From Microbacterium croceum (lineage in GTDB: Bacteria; Actinomycetota; Actinomycetes; Actinomycetales; Microbacteriaceae): 64,000 bases of DNA. Shown in pieces: positions 39,763-47,830 of this stretch; position 1 is the first letter of the stretch, and each line of letters begins with the position of its first letter. A program made the translations under genes and the position numbers. A model generated the notes under the pieces. It saw only the letters and a program-made list of their open reading frames with translations. It was not told where the DNA came from and did not search any database. The stretch covers positions 558,001 to 622,000 of the forward strand of contig NZ_JAHWXN010000002.1 of the NCBI RefSeq assembly GCF_023091245.1, written 5' to 3'.

Positions 39763-41205
39763 ATGACGGACATCAAGCCGGCTCTGATCGAGCGCGTCGG
39801 CATCGAGATCATCCCCGAATCCGACCGCACCGCGAAGCCCCGCGACCTCTTCTGGCCGTGGTTCGCGGCGAACGTGTCGGTGTTCGGCATGTCGTACGGC
39901 TCGTTCGTGCTGGGCTTCGGCATCTCGTTCTGGCAGGCGACGATCGTGTCCGTCATCGGCATCGTGGTGTCGTTCCTGCTGTGCGGACTGATCGCCATCG
40001 CCGGCAAGCGCGGTTCCGCACCGACCATGGTCCTCTCGCGGGCCGCATTCGGAGTGCACGGGCAGAAGGTGCCGGGCATCGTGTCATGGCTGACGTCGAT
40101 CGGCTGGGAGACCTTCCTCGCTATCCTCGCGGTGCTCGCCACCGCGACCGTCATCACGCAGCTCGGTGGCGACGGTGACAGCATCGCCCTGAAGATCACC
40201 GCGACCGTGATCGTCGCCGCGCTCATCGTCGCGGCATCCGTGCTCGGGTATCACACGATCATGAAGCTGCAATCGGTGCTCACCTGGGTCACCGGCATCG
40301 TGACGGTGCTGTACATCATCCTCGCCGCGCCCAGCATCGACATCGCCGCCGTCATGGCACGACCGGACGGCGGCATCGGCCATGTCATCGGCGCCCTGGT
40401 CATGGTCATGACCGGCTTCGGGCTCGGCTGGATCAACATCGCCGCCGACTGGTCCCGGTACCAGAAGCGCACGGCGTCCGACGGGGCCATCGTCGCGTGG
40501 AACACGATCGGCGGCTCGATCGCCCCGATCATCCTGGTGGTGTTCGGTCTGCTGCTCGCCGGGTCCAACGACGACCTCTTCAACGCCGTGCAGGCAGACC
40601 CCGTGGGCGCACTCGCGACCATCCTGCCCGTGTGGGTGCTCGTGCCGTTCCTGCTCACCGCCGTGCTCGCGCTGGTCTCGGGTGCCGTGCTCGGCATCTA
40701 CTCGTCCGGGCTGACGCTGCTCAGCCTCGGCATCCGCATCCCCCGCCCCTCGGCGGCCGCGATCGACGGCGTGATCCTCACGATCGGCACCATCTTCGTC
40801 GTCTTCTTCGCGACGGACTTCCTCGGCCCGTTCCAGAGCTTCCTGATCACCCTCGGCGTGCCGCTGGCCTCCTGGGCCGGCATCCTGATCGCCGACATCC
40901 TGCGCCGCAAGAAGGACTACGACGACGACGCGCTGTTCGACGAGAACGGCCGCTACGGCGCCTGGGACTGGACCTCGATCGGCACCATGATCGTCACCAG
41001 CGCCATCGGCTGGGGCCTGGTCGTGAACAACTTCGCCGAGGACGCCGCCTGGAACAACTGGCAGGGGTATCTGTTGTTCCTGATCGGCGGCAAGGACGGC
41101 CAGTGGGCGTATGCGAACCTCGGTGTGTTCTTCGCCCTCGTGCTGTCGTTCGCGGTGACCTACTTCGCGCGGGCGGGGAAGATCCGTCGGCAGGAGCGGG
41201 CGTGA
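39763..41205 (+). CDS. NCS1 family purine/cytosine (or allantoin) permease
   Basis: 480 residues with 12 membrane helices. The early PRDLFWPWFAANVSVFGMSYG and the substrate-helix stretch WINIAADWSRYQKR are NCS1 hallmarks. NCS1 carriers import nucleobases, hydantoins, allantoin or related rings with a cation. CAGGAT ends six bases before ATG 39763, so the mRNA may be leaderless. The stop overlaps the start of a cysteine hydrolase gene (GTGA), so importer and hydrolase probably act on one substrate. Confidence 0.9.
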   Translation: MTDIKPALIERVGIEIIPESDRTAKPRDLFWPWFAANVSVFGMSYGSFVLGFGISFWQATIVSVIGIVVSFLLCGLIAIAGKRGSAPTMVLSRAAFGVHGQKVPGIVSWLTSIGWETFLAILAVLATATVITQLGGDGDSIALKITATVIVAALIVAASVLGYHTIMKLQSVLTWVTGIVTVLYIILAAPSIDIAAVMARPDGGIGHVIGALVMVMTGFGLGWINIAADWSRYQKRTASDGAIVAWNTIGGSIAPIILVVFGLLLAGSNDDLFNAVQADPVGALATILPVWVLVPFLLTAVLALVSGAVLGIYSSGLTLLSLGIRIPRPSAAAIDGVILTIGTIFVVFFATDFLGPFQSFLITLGVPLASWAGILIADILRRKKDYDDDALFDENGRYGAWDWTSIGTMIVTSAIGWGLVVNNFAEDAAWNNWQGYLLFLIGGKDGQWAYANLGVFFALVLSFAVTYFARAGKIRRQERA

Positions 41206-41795
41206 CGGGTCCTTCGGCGAGCTCAGCGCCGCACGAAGAGCAGGCAGCGGATGCCGCGTGGCTGGTCGTGATCGATCCGCAGGCGATCTTCGCGTCACCC
41301 GACTCCGCATGGGGCTCTCCGTTCTTCGCCGAGGCGATGCCGCGCATCCGCGAGCTGGCCGCAGCGTTCGGCGAGCGCGTGCTCGTGACGCGCTGGATGC
41401 CGACGGCCGACCGCTCGACGTCGTGGGGTGACTACTTCGCCGCCTGGCCGTTCGCCGACCAGCCGCCGAGCGACGCCCTGTTCGCTCTCGTGCCCGAGGC
41501 CGCACCGCTGTCGCCGCATCCCACGCTCGATCTGCCGACGTTCGGCAAGTGGGGTTCCGAGATCGAGGCGGTGGTCGGACGCGGCGCCCGCGTCGTGCTC
41601 ACCGGCGTCTCGACGGACTGCTGCGTGATCTCGACGGCCTTGGCGGCGGCGGATGCCGGTGCACACGTGACCGTCGCGGCGGATGCGTGCGCGGGATCGA
41701 CGGCGGAGAACCATGCCGCGGCTGTGCAGGTCATGGGCCTCTACCCGCCGCAGATCACGATCAGCGACTCCGCCACGGTTCTCGCGACGCGCTGA
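41202..41795 (+). CDS. Cysteine hydrolase, isochorismatase/nicotinamidase superfamily
   Basis: 197 residues. The triad is visible as Asp in LVVIDPQ, Lys in TFGKWGSE and Cys in STDCCVISTA with its cis-peptide loop. Superfamily members hydrolyse nicotinamide, ureidoacrylate, carbamoylsarcosine or isochorismate. Being coupled to an NCS1 nucleobase-type permease favours an amide from nucleobase or ureide breakdown, but this is inference. The start is GTG 41202 with AGGAG five bases upstream. The first 15 residues (TGPSASSAPHEE) are coded by a GCTCAG-type repeat variant. Confidence 0.85.
   Translation: MTGPSASSAPHEEQAADAAWLVVIDPQAIFASPDSAWGSPFFAEAMPRIRELAAAFGERVLVTRWMPTADRSTSWGDYFAAWPFADQPPSDALFALVPEAAPLSPHPTLDLPTFGKWGSEIEAVVGRGARVVLTGVSTDCCVISTALAAADAGAHVTVAADACAGSTAENHAAAVQVMGLYPPQITISDSATVLATR
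41209..41234 (+). repeat. Variant of the dispersed GCTCAG repeat at cysteine hydrolase N-terminus
   Basis: GTCCTTCGGCGAGCTCAGCG is a diverged form of the CCTTCGTCxGGCTCAGG element and codes for PSASSA. Assignment to the family is tentative. Confidence 0.35.
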
Positions 41796-41831
41796 GTCCC
41801 GCGGCGAACCGGGCGACGGATGACGGACCCG

Positions 41832-41878
41832 ATGACGGATCACGGACGTATTCAGGGAATCAGTCCGTGATCCGTCAT
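41832..41878. terminator. Perfect 16 bp inverted repeat between convergent genes
   Basis: ATGACGGATCACGGAC (41832-41847) and GTCCGTGATCCGTCAT (41863-41878) pair without mismatch over a 15 nt loop. Lying between the convergent cysteine hydrolase and MBL genes, it can serve as a terminator for both strands. No T-run follows. The arm sequence recurs at 4100-4132, so it is also a dispersed repeat. Confidence 0.6.
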
Positions 41879-41919
41879 GTGCTCCGCGATCCGTCCGCGT
41901 TCACTTCGCCGCAGTCCGC

Positions 41920-42645
41920 TCAGCCCGCCGCACGCACGGCCGCGGCGCGCACGGCCGCGGAGATCTCGGCGGGAGATCCCCGCCAGGGCGCCCCATGTCC
42001 GGGCAGCACCCATGATGCCGAGACCTCCGCGAGCCGGTCCAACGACGCGAGTGCCTCCTGAGGATCGTCGGTGAACGGCGCCGGCTGCGCTCCCGTCCGC
42101 CCGGTGAGCACATGCCTGGTGGTCAGCGCGTCACCCACGAACACCGCGTCGGCGAGGGGCACGTGCACCGCGATGCTGCCGGGCGAGTGTCCCGGCATCC
42201 CGACCACGACCGGCGCTCCCGGCAGATCGAGCACATCCCCGTCGGCCACTTCGGTCACCGCGGTCACGTGCGGGATGCGCAGGGCGCTCTTGCGGATGCC
42301 GTAGGCGAAGAACCCGAGCGTGGGGCCCAGACGCGCGGGTCCCATCGGGGTCGTGGGCTTCTCGCCCGTGCGCACGCGGTGGGCATCCGCGGCGTGGATG
42401 AACACCGGCACCCCCGCCTCCTTGCGCAGGCGCTCCGCGAAGCCGATGTGGTCTCCGTCGCCGTGGGTCAACACGAGTCCGCGGATGTCGGACAGCGGCC
42501 GCCCGATCTCCTCGAGCTCGCGCTGCAGATCGCGCCAGTGCCCCGGCAGGCCCGCGTCGATCAGGGTGATGCCGTCCGGCAGGTCGACGAGGTAGGAGGC
42601 GACGATGTCGTTGCCGAGCCGGTGCAGATGCGGTGCGAGCTTCAT
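41920..42645 (-). CDS. MBL fold metallo-hydrolase
   Basis: 241 residues. The metal motif reads THGDGDHIG (HxDxDH instead of the textbook HxHxDH), a variant used by a large group of actinobacterial MBL proteins. The later His in MPGHSPGSI and VFVGDALT complete the site. The substrate is unknown; lactonase or thioesterase activity is common. ATG 42645 has GAGAGGA upstream. It is divergent from a TetR gene with two palindromes in the 81 bp gap, so that regulator probably controls it. Confidence 0.88.
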   Translation of the reverse strand: MKLAPHLHRLGNDIVASYLVDLPDGITLIDAGLPGHWRDLQRELEEIGRPLSDIRGLVLTHGDGDHIGFAERLRKEAGVPVFIHAADAHRVRTGEKPTTPMGPARLGPTLGFFAYGIRKSALRIPHVTAVTEVADGDVLDLPGAPVVVGMPGHSPGSIAVHVPLADAVFVGDALTTRHVLTGRTGAQPAPFTDDPQEALASLDRLAEVSASWVLPGHGAPWRGSPAEISAAVRAAAVRAAG

Positions 42646-42673
42646 GGCGGGTCCTCTCAGGATGATTGCGATG

Positions 42674-42713
42674 GCTACGTTACGTAGCTATCATGGCTAT
42701 TGTCAATAGCCAT
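42674..42713. promoter_or_regulatory. Two perfect palindromes, candidate TetR operators
   Basis: GCTACGT-T-ACGTAGC (42674-42688) and ATGGCTATTG-T-CAATAGCCAT (42693-42713) both lie in the gap between the MBL and TetR genes. The second is a perfect 10+1+10 dyad, the size expected for a TetR-family operator. The two share the GGCTA word, which suggests one protein binding both. Confidence 0.7.
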
Positions 42714-42726
42714 GAAGGAGAGCCGC

Positions 42727-43251
42727 ATGCCGACACCTGAACGCACATCGACCGCGGCGATCGTCGCGGCAGGGCGCGAGATCCTGGAGACCGCCGGTCC
42801 CGCCGGACTCACGATGCAGGCGGTGGCCGACCGCGTCGGAGTACGCGCACCCTCGCTCTACAAGCGCGTCCGCGACCGCGATGCCCTGCACGCCGCCGTC
42901 GCCACGGCATCCATCGACGCGCTCACCACCCGGCTCGAGGCGGCGGGCGACGACCTCACCGACCTCGCGCACGCGTATCGGTCTTTCGCACAGGACCACC
43001 CGGAGGGGTTCCGGATCATGTTCACGGCGGCCTCCCCGCACGATGCGCTCGAGCGCTCGGCGGCACCGCTCATCCGCGCCGCATCCGCTCTGGTCGGCGA
43101 GGACGACGCGCTCGATGCCGCCCGCCTCCTCACGGCCTGGGCGACGGGCTTCCTGCAGATGGAGCTCTCCGGCGCGTTCCGCCTCGGCGGCGACGTCGAC
43201 CGCGCCTTCGACTACGGACTGCAGCGTCTCCTCGCCGGGCTGACGGGCTGA
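42727..43251 (+). CDS. TetR/AcrR family regulator with WHG-type C-terminal domain
   Basis: 174 residues. The N-terminal helix-turn-helix (TMQAVADRVGVRAPSLYKRV) is at about 25-50, followed by a helical ligand domain of the WHG/TetR_C type. ATG 42727 is chosen because AAGGAG sits six bases before it; ATG 42712 lies inside the large palindrome and has no site. It probably represses itself and the divergent MBL hydrolase gene. The ligand is unknown. Confidence 0.88.
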   Translation: MPTPERTSTAAIVAAGREILETAGPAGLTMQAVADRVGVRAPSLYKRVRDRDALHAAVATASIDALTTRLEAAGDDLTDLAHAYRSFAQDHPEGFRIMFTAASPHDALERSAAPLIRAASALVGEDDALDAARLLTAWATGFLQMELSGAFRLGGDVDRAFDYGLQRLLAGLTG

Positions 43252-43283
43252 GACCGGAGCCGAGAATCATCCGATCGGGACGA

Positions 43284-43365
43284 CGGATCACGGAGCCGAT
43301 GACACTCTGCGGACGGATCACCGTCGATGTCTCCGGGATCCGTCACGAGTTCCGCGATTCGTCAG
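43284..43365. repeat. Decayed copies of the ACGGATCACGGAC element
   Basis: CGGATCACGGAG (43284-43295), GACGGATCACCGTC (43312-43325), CTCCGGGATCCGTCACGAG (43331-43349) and TCCGCGATTCGTCAG (43351-43365) resemble the arms of the perfect inverted repeat at 41832-41878. They lie between the TetR gene and an alpha/beta hydrolase gene. Confidence 0.5.
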
Positions 43366-43432
43366 CCGAACACGACGACCAGTTCACCCGACGACCGGAA
43401 TACTGGCACACTGAGGCGCGGAGAGGGGCGAC

Positions 43433-44488
43433 ATGACCGCGCGCGAGAACGACGCAGAGCTGGACAGCACGAGGAAGGTCCGCCGACCCTGGCACCGCAC
43501 CAAGGTCGCCATCGCCTGCGTCGTCGGTGTCACGGCGATCGTGGCGATCGTCGGCTCGCTGACCCCGTGGCCCTCGGCCATGATCATCCGCGCGGTGTTC
43601 ACGAAGGGCGGCGACGAGACCGCCGCCGAGATGGACAAGCACGTCCCCGATACGAAACTCACCGAGCGGCTCGACGTCGCCTACGCGGATGACGGCGCCG
43701 ACACCACGATGGATGTCTTCGCCCCGGCGGCCGCCAGCGGCCCGCTGCCCACGATCGTGTGGATCCACGGGGGCGCGTGGATCTCGGGAGTCAAGGAGAA
43801 CATCGACCCCTACCTGCGCATCCTCGCCGCCGAGGGCTACACGACGATCGGCGTGAACTACACGATCGGCCCGGAGGGCGTATACCCGCTCGCGGTGCAC
43901 CAGCTCAACGATGCCCTCGCCTACATCGACGCGCATGCCGCGGAACTGGGTGTCGACCCCACCCAGATCGTGCTCGCGGGGGACTCGGCCGGCGCACAGC
44001 TCGCCAGCCAGATGGCGACCCTCATCACGAACCCCGAGTATGCCGCGCTCATGGACATCTCACCGTCGATCGGGGCCGACCAGCTGGCCGCGACCGTGCT
44101 CAACTGCGGCGTCTACGACCTCGCGGCCCTCGCCCGGCTCGACGGCGTCGCCGGCTGGGGCTTCAAGTCGGCGATGTGGGCCTACTCCGGCACGAAGACC
44201 TGGGCAGAGGACTCGACGGGCGCGACCATGTCGACCGTCGACTGGGTGACCAAGGACTTCCCGGCCACCTACATCTCGGGCGGCAACGGCGACGGCCTCA
44301 CCTGGCTGCAGTCCATCCCGATGGCGCAGCGCCTGGACGAGCTCGGCGTCGACGTGACGACCCTGTTCTGGCCCGCACCGCACCAGCCGGAACTCCCCCA
44401 CGAGTACCAGTTCCACCTCGACCTGCCCGATGCGCAGACCGCGCTGCAGAAGACGATCGACTTCCTCGGCGCGCACACCACCCGCTGA
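43433..44488 (+). CDS. Membrane-anchored alpha/beta hydrolase (HSL/BD-FAE-like)
   Basis: 351 residues. A single helix at about 22-45 after a basic start suggests a signal anchor, so the enzyme acts outside or at the membrane. The oxyanion HGGAWISG, the nucleophile in LAGDSAGAQLA, an Asp in GNGDGL and a terminal His in PHQPELPHEY give a full esterase triad. Relatives split short acyl esters. ATG 43433 follows GAGAGGGG. It is monocistronic, convergent with the decarboxylase gene. Confidence 0.85.
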   Translation: MTARENDAELDSTRKVRRPWHRTKVAIACVVGVTAIVAIVGSLTPWPSAMIIRAVFTKGGDETAAEMDKHVPDTKLTERLDVAYADDGADTTMDVFAPAAASGPLPTIVWIHGGAWISGVKENIDPYLRILAAEGYTTIGVNYTIGPEGVYPLAVHQLNDALAYIDAHAAELGVDPTQIVLAGDSAGAQLASQMATLITNPEYAALMDISPSIGADQLAATVLNCGVYDLAALARLDGVAGWGFKSAMWAYSGTKTWAEDSTGATMSTVDWVTKDFPATYISGGNGDGLTWLQSIPMAQRLDELGVDVTTLFWPAPHQPELPHEYQFHLDLPDAQTALQKTIDFLGAHTTR

Positions 44489-44554
44489 CCCGCATCCGCT
44501 CTGGACCGCTGCGCTTCCACCCTGCCTCGCCCATCCGGAGGGAGGCGAAAACAC

Positions 44555-44591
44555 GGGCGTAGGCCGAATCCGCCCGAATCCTCCTACGCCC
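44555..44591. terminator. Hairpin between convergent hydrolase and decarboxylase genes
   Basis: GGGCGTAGG (44555-44563) pairs perfectly with CCTACGCCC (44583-44591). The 19 nt loop contains CCGAATCC twice. Its place between two converging genes suggests bidirectional termination; there is no T-run. Confidence 0.5.
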
Positions 44592-44657
44592 GGTCGATCG
44601 CCTACGCTCGATCGCCCACGGATGATCGCCGACGCCCGGCGCGTCCGCAGGGGCCGG

Positions 44658-46031
44658 CTACTTCATGGTGTCGAGGATGCCGACCAGGTCGTCGAAGGTG
44701 GTGAGCGGATTGAGGATCGCGAAGCGCGTGTTCGGGCGTCCGCCGTGCGAGCTGGGCACCACGAAGGCGCGCTGCGAATCCAGCAGCGCCGCCGACCAGC
44801 GGTCGTAGTCGGCGCGCTCCCAGCCGTCGCGCTCGAAGACCACGACCGACAGCTGCGGGTCGCGCACCAGCCGCAGCTCGGGACGACGCGAGATCTCGGC
44901 CGCGATCTTCTTCGTCAACGCGATCGTGGCACTCACCGCATCGCGGTAGGCGGTCACCCCGTAGGTCGCGAGCGAGAACCACATCGGCAGTCCGCGCGGA
45001 CGCCGGGTGAGCTGAATGGAGTAGTCCGAGGGGCTGAACTCGTCGGCGTCGGTGAGGGTGTCGAGGTACTCGGCGTGCTGCGTGTGCGCCCGACGTCCGC
45101 TGTCGGGGTCGCGGTAGATCAGCGCGCAGCAGTCGAACGGGGCGAACAGCCACTTGTGCGGATCGACGATCACCGAATCGGCACGCTCGACGCCGGCGAA
45201 GATGTGTCTGGTCTCGGGCGCGAGCATCGCGGTGAGCCCGTAGGCGCCGTCGATGTGCAGCCAGAAGTCGAACTCGTCCTTGAGCGCGGCGATGCCCTCG
45301 ATGTCATCCACGATGCCGAAGTTCGTCGAGCCGCCGGTCGCCACGACCGCGCAGATCTCGTCGCCGTGCTCGCGCAGCGCCTCGCGCACGGCGTCGGCGC
45401 GCAGCACACCGTCGTCGCCCGCAGGCACCAGCAGCACGTCGGCGTCCATGACCTTCGCCGCCGACTTGTTCGAGGAGTGCGCCTCGACACTGCAGACGAT
45501 CTTCCACCGCCGCGGCAGCTCCTTGCCCTCGTCGATCAGGCGCGCCTTCGCCGCTTCACGCGCCGCGACGAGGGCCGAGAGGTTGCCGATCGTGCCGCCC
45601 TGCACGAACACCCCGCCCGCGGTCTCGGGCAGACCGAACTCGCGCGCCAGCCACGACAGCACCTCGTTCTCGGCATGCACGGCGCCCGCGCCTTCGAGCC
45701 AGCTGCCGCCGTAGAGTCCCGAGGCCGACACGACCAGGTCGAACGCGATCGCGGCCATGGTCGGCGCGGTCGGGATGAACGACAGGTACAGCGGATGGCT
45801 CGTGGTCAGACAGGCCGGCGCCAGGATGTGCTCGAACACGCTCAACGCCCGCGGCGCACCGAGGCCGGCATCCGTGATCGTGGGCCCGACCAGGCGGCGC
45901 AGCTCGGCCTCGGTCTGCGGCTTGTCGAGCGGCACGTCGGCGGCGAGCATGCGGCGCCGCGAATAGTCGAGCACAGCGTCGACGATCGCGGTGGATTCGG
46001 GCGAGGCCGCGTGCATGCGCACAGCATCCAT
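44658..46031 (-). CDS. Pyridoxal-dependent (group II) amino acid decarboxylase
   Basis: 457 residues. K293 in VDPHKWLF binds PLP, and the LHIDGAYG stretch contacts the cofactor. The fold is that of group II decarboxylases acting on aromatic amino acids, glutamate or 2,4-diaminobutyrate; the substrate cannot be read from sequence alone. ATG 46031 has AAGGAAA upstream. It lies 10 bp after the TetR gene on the same strand, thus in its operon, and faces away from the agmatine deiminase gene. A role in making or recycling an amine is plausible. Confidence 0.88.
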   Translation of the reverse strand: MDAVRMHAASPESTAIVDAVLDYSRRRMLAADVPLDKPQTEAELRRLVGPTITDAGLGAPRALSVFEHILAPACLTTSHPLYLSFIPTAPTMAAIAFDLVVSASGLYGGSWLEGAGAVHAENEVLSWLAREFGLPETAGGVFVQGGTIGNLSALVAAREAAKARLIDEGKELPRRWKIVCSVEAHSSNKSAAKVMDADVLLVPAGDDGVLRADAVREALREHGDEICAVVATGGSTNFGIVDDIEGIAALKDEFDFWLHIDGAYGLTAMLAPETRHIFAGVERADSVIVDPHKWLFAPFDCCALIYRDPDSGRRAHTQHAEYLDTLTDADEFSPSDYSIQLTRRPRGLPMWFSLATYGVTAYRDAVSATIALTKKIAAEISRRPELRLVRDPQLSVVVFERDGWERADYDRWSAALLDSQRAFVVPSSHGGRPNTRFAILNPLTTFDDLVGILDTMK

Positions 46032-46041
46032 GGGCGTTTCC

Positions 46042-46695
46042 TTACTGTCGGGACGAGAGGGATGCGCGAGCCGGCGCATCGGGCGAGTGAGCGGGATGGT
46101 CGAGGGCGACCGACAGCACCCGGCGCGCGAGATCCGCGCGATCATGCGGCGCCCATTTCACGAGCGAGTGGGCGTTCATCCCGTCGATCATGGCGAGCAG
46201 CATCCAGGCCGCGGTGTCGGTGCGCGATGCGGCGATCTCCCCCGTGGCGACGGCGCGCGCGAGGTGCTCCTCGATCGCGCTCTGCCAGAGGTCCATCTCG
46301 GTGCGCACCCGCGCGGCGAGCGTCTCGTTGCGCACACCGAGCGCCCAGGCCTGCACCCACACGAGCGTGACGTCGTCGCGACTCCCGTCGAGCAGGGTCT
46401 CGACCATGCGGAACAGGTCCTCGCGCACACCGCGCTCCGGGTCGAATCCGGACATCACCTCATCGCGCTCGGCGCCGACGATCTCGCCGAAGACCTCGGC
46501 CAGGAAGTCATCCATGACGGGCCGATAGTGCGCGACCAGAGCGGGCGTCACCCCGACGCGCTGCGCCACCGCGCGGACGGTCATGCTCTCGAGTCCGCTC
46601 TCTCGGGCGAGTCCGATGGCGCCCTCGAAGATCGCGCGATCACGCTCCTCCGGCGACATGCGCCGAGGAGAGGTACCTATTGACGTGGTCTTCAT
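46042..46695 (-). CDS. TetR family transcriptional regulator
   Basis: 217 residues. The N-terminal HTH (TVRAVAQRVGVTPALVAHY) at about 38-60 precedes an all-helical ligand domain. The start is ATG 46695, directly behind a strong promoter, so the mRNA is nearly leaderless. It is first in an operon with the PLP decarboxylase and divergent from the agmatine deiminase gene, hence the likely local regulator of amine metabolism. BetI-like C-terminal features (DGMNAHSLV) are weakly visible. Confidence 0.9.
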   Translation of the reverse strand: MKTTSIGTSPRRMSPEERDRAIFEGAIGLARESGLESMTVRAVAQRVGVTPALVAHYRPVMDDFLAEVFGEIVGAERDEVMSGFDPERGVREDLFRMVETLLDGSRDDVTLVWVQAWALGVRNETLAARVRTEMDLWQSAIEEHLARAVATGEIAASRTDTAAWMLLAMIDGMNAHSLVKWAPHDRADLARRVLSVALDHPAHSPDAPARASLSSRQ

Positions 46696-46703
46696 CACGG
46701 GCT

Positions 46704-46735
46704 ACCGTAACACCTGTTGATCGCATGTTCAATAG
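46704..46735. promoter_or_regulatory. TetR promoter with overlapping operator-like dyad
   Basis: On the minus strand TTGAAC (46727-46732), 17 nt and TACGGT (46704-46709) form a good promoter for the TetR-decarboxylase operon. CTGTTGATC (46714-46722) and GTTCAATAG (46727-46735) form an imperfect dyad across its spacer and -35 box, a suitable place for autorepression and for control of the divergent agmatine deiminase gene. Confidence 0.6.
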
Positions 46736-46762
46736 AGCCGTCTCGACAGCGAGGAGACCCCC

Positions 46763-47830
46763 ATGAGCTGGCGCATGCCCGCGGAGACCGCACGCCATGA
46801 GCGCACCTGGATGGCGTTCCCCGCGGAGGGCGAGACCCTCGGCGACACGGATGCCGCCCGCGAGGAGGGCTACGCAACCTGGACCGCCGTGGCCCACGCG
46901 GTCGCCGAGTTCGAACCGGTGACGATGCTCGTCGACCCTGCCGAGATCGCCCGCGCCCGACGCATGCTCAGCAGCAGCATCGAGATCGTCGAAGCGCCGG
47001 TCGACGAGTTCTGGATGCGCGACGCCGGCCCGACATTCGTGACCGACGACGAGCGCCCCGGCGTGCTCGGCGCGGTGGACTGGATCTTCAACGGCTGGGG
47101 AGCCCCCGACTGGGCCGAGTGGCGCAAGGCGGCTCAGCACGCGCGCATCATCGCCGACGCCGTCGGGGCCGAGCTCGTGAGCTCGACGCTCGTGAACGAG
47201 GGCGGCGGCATCCACGTCGACGGTGAGGGAACCGTGCTGCTCACCGAGACCGTGCAGCTCGATCCGCGTCGCAACCCCTACGCCGACCGCCAGCGCGTGG
47301 AGGCCGAGATGGCGCGCACGATCGGGGCGACCACGGCCATCTGGCTGCCGCGCGGGCTCACCCGCGACTATGACGACTTCGGCACGAACGGCCACGTCGA
47401 CATCGTCGCCACGATCGTGTCACCCGGGCGACTGCTGCTCCACGACCAGCAGAGCCCCGATCACCCCGACCACGTCGTCACCCGCGACCTGCGCGCCCTC
47501 CTGTCGGAGCAGACGGATGCCGCCGGCCGCCGTTTCGAGATCATCGATCTGCCGGCTCCCGCCACCCTGCGCGACGAGGAGGGGCCCGTGGACTGGAGCT
47601 ACGTCAACCACCTCGTCACGAACGACGGGGTCGTGGCCTGCGGCTTCGGCGAGGAGAAGGCGGATGCCGTGGCGCGCGAGATCCTCGCCGACGCTTATCC
47701 CGGACGCCGCGTGGTGACGGTCGACGCCCGCCCGTTGTTCGACCGCGGCGGCGGCATCCACTGCATCACGCAGCAGCAGCCCGCGCGGTTGCCGAGCGAG
47801 GAGCGCAGCGCCGGGTCGAAGGGCGCCTGA
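46763..47830 (+). CDS. aguA: Agmatine deiminase family protein
   Basis: 355 residues, a guanidine-modifying (PPAD) enzyme. Asp in DEFWMRDAGPTF, His in FGTNGHVDIVA and the catalytic C334 in GGGIHCITQQQPA are all present. Agmatine deiminase turns agmatine into N-carbamoylputrescine and ammonia. ATG 46763 has GAGGAGA upstream. The stop overlaps the start of an amidase gene (TGATG), so the next step may be catalysed by that amidase. Agmatine specificity is inferred from the family. Confidence 0.9.
   Translation: MSWRMPAETARHERTWMAFPAEGETLGDTDAAREEGYATWTAVAHAVAEFEPVTMLVDPAEIARARRMLSSSIEIVEAPVDEFWMRDAGPTFVTDDERPGVLGAVDWIFNGWGAPDWAEWRKAAQHARIIADAVGAELVSSTLVNEGGGIHVDGEGTVLLTETVQLDPRRNPYADRQRVEAEMARTIGATTAIWLPRGLTRDYDDFGTNGHVDIVATIVSPGRLLLHDQQSPDHPDHVVTRDLRALLSEQTDAAGRRFEIIDLPAPATLRDEEGPVDWSYVNHLVTNDGVVACGFGEEKADAVAREILADAYPGRRVVTVDARPLFDRGGGIHCITQQQPARLPSEERSAGSKGA

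Noticed and set aside
44430..46370. 646-codon plus-strand frame across the decarboxylase and TetR genes
   Set aside because: It covers two genes with intact catalytic and HTH motifs on the opposite strand and shows only biased shadow composition.
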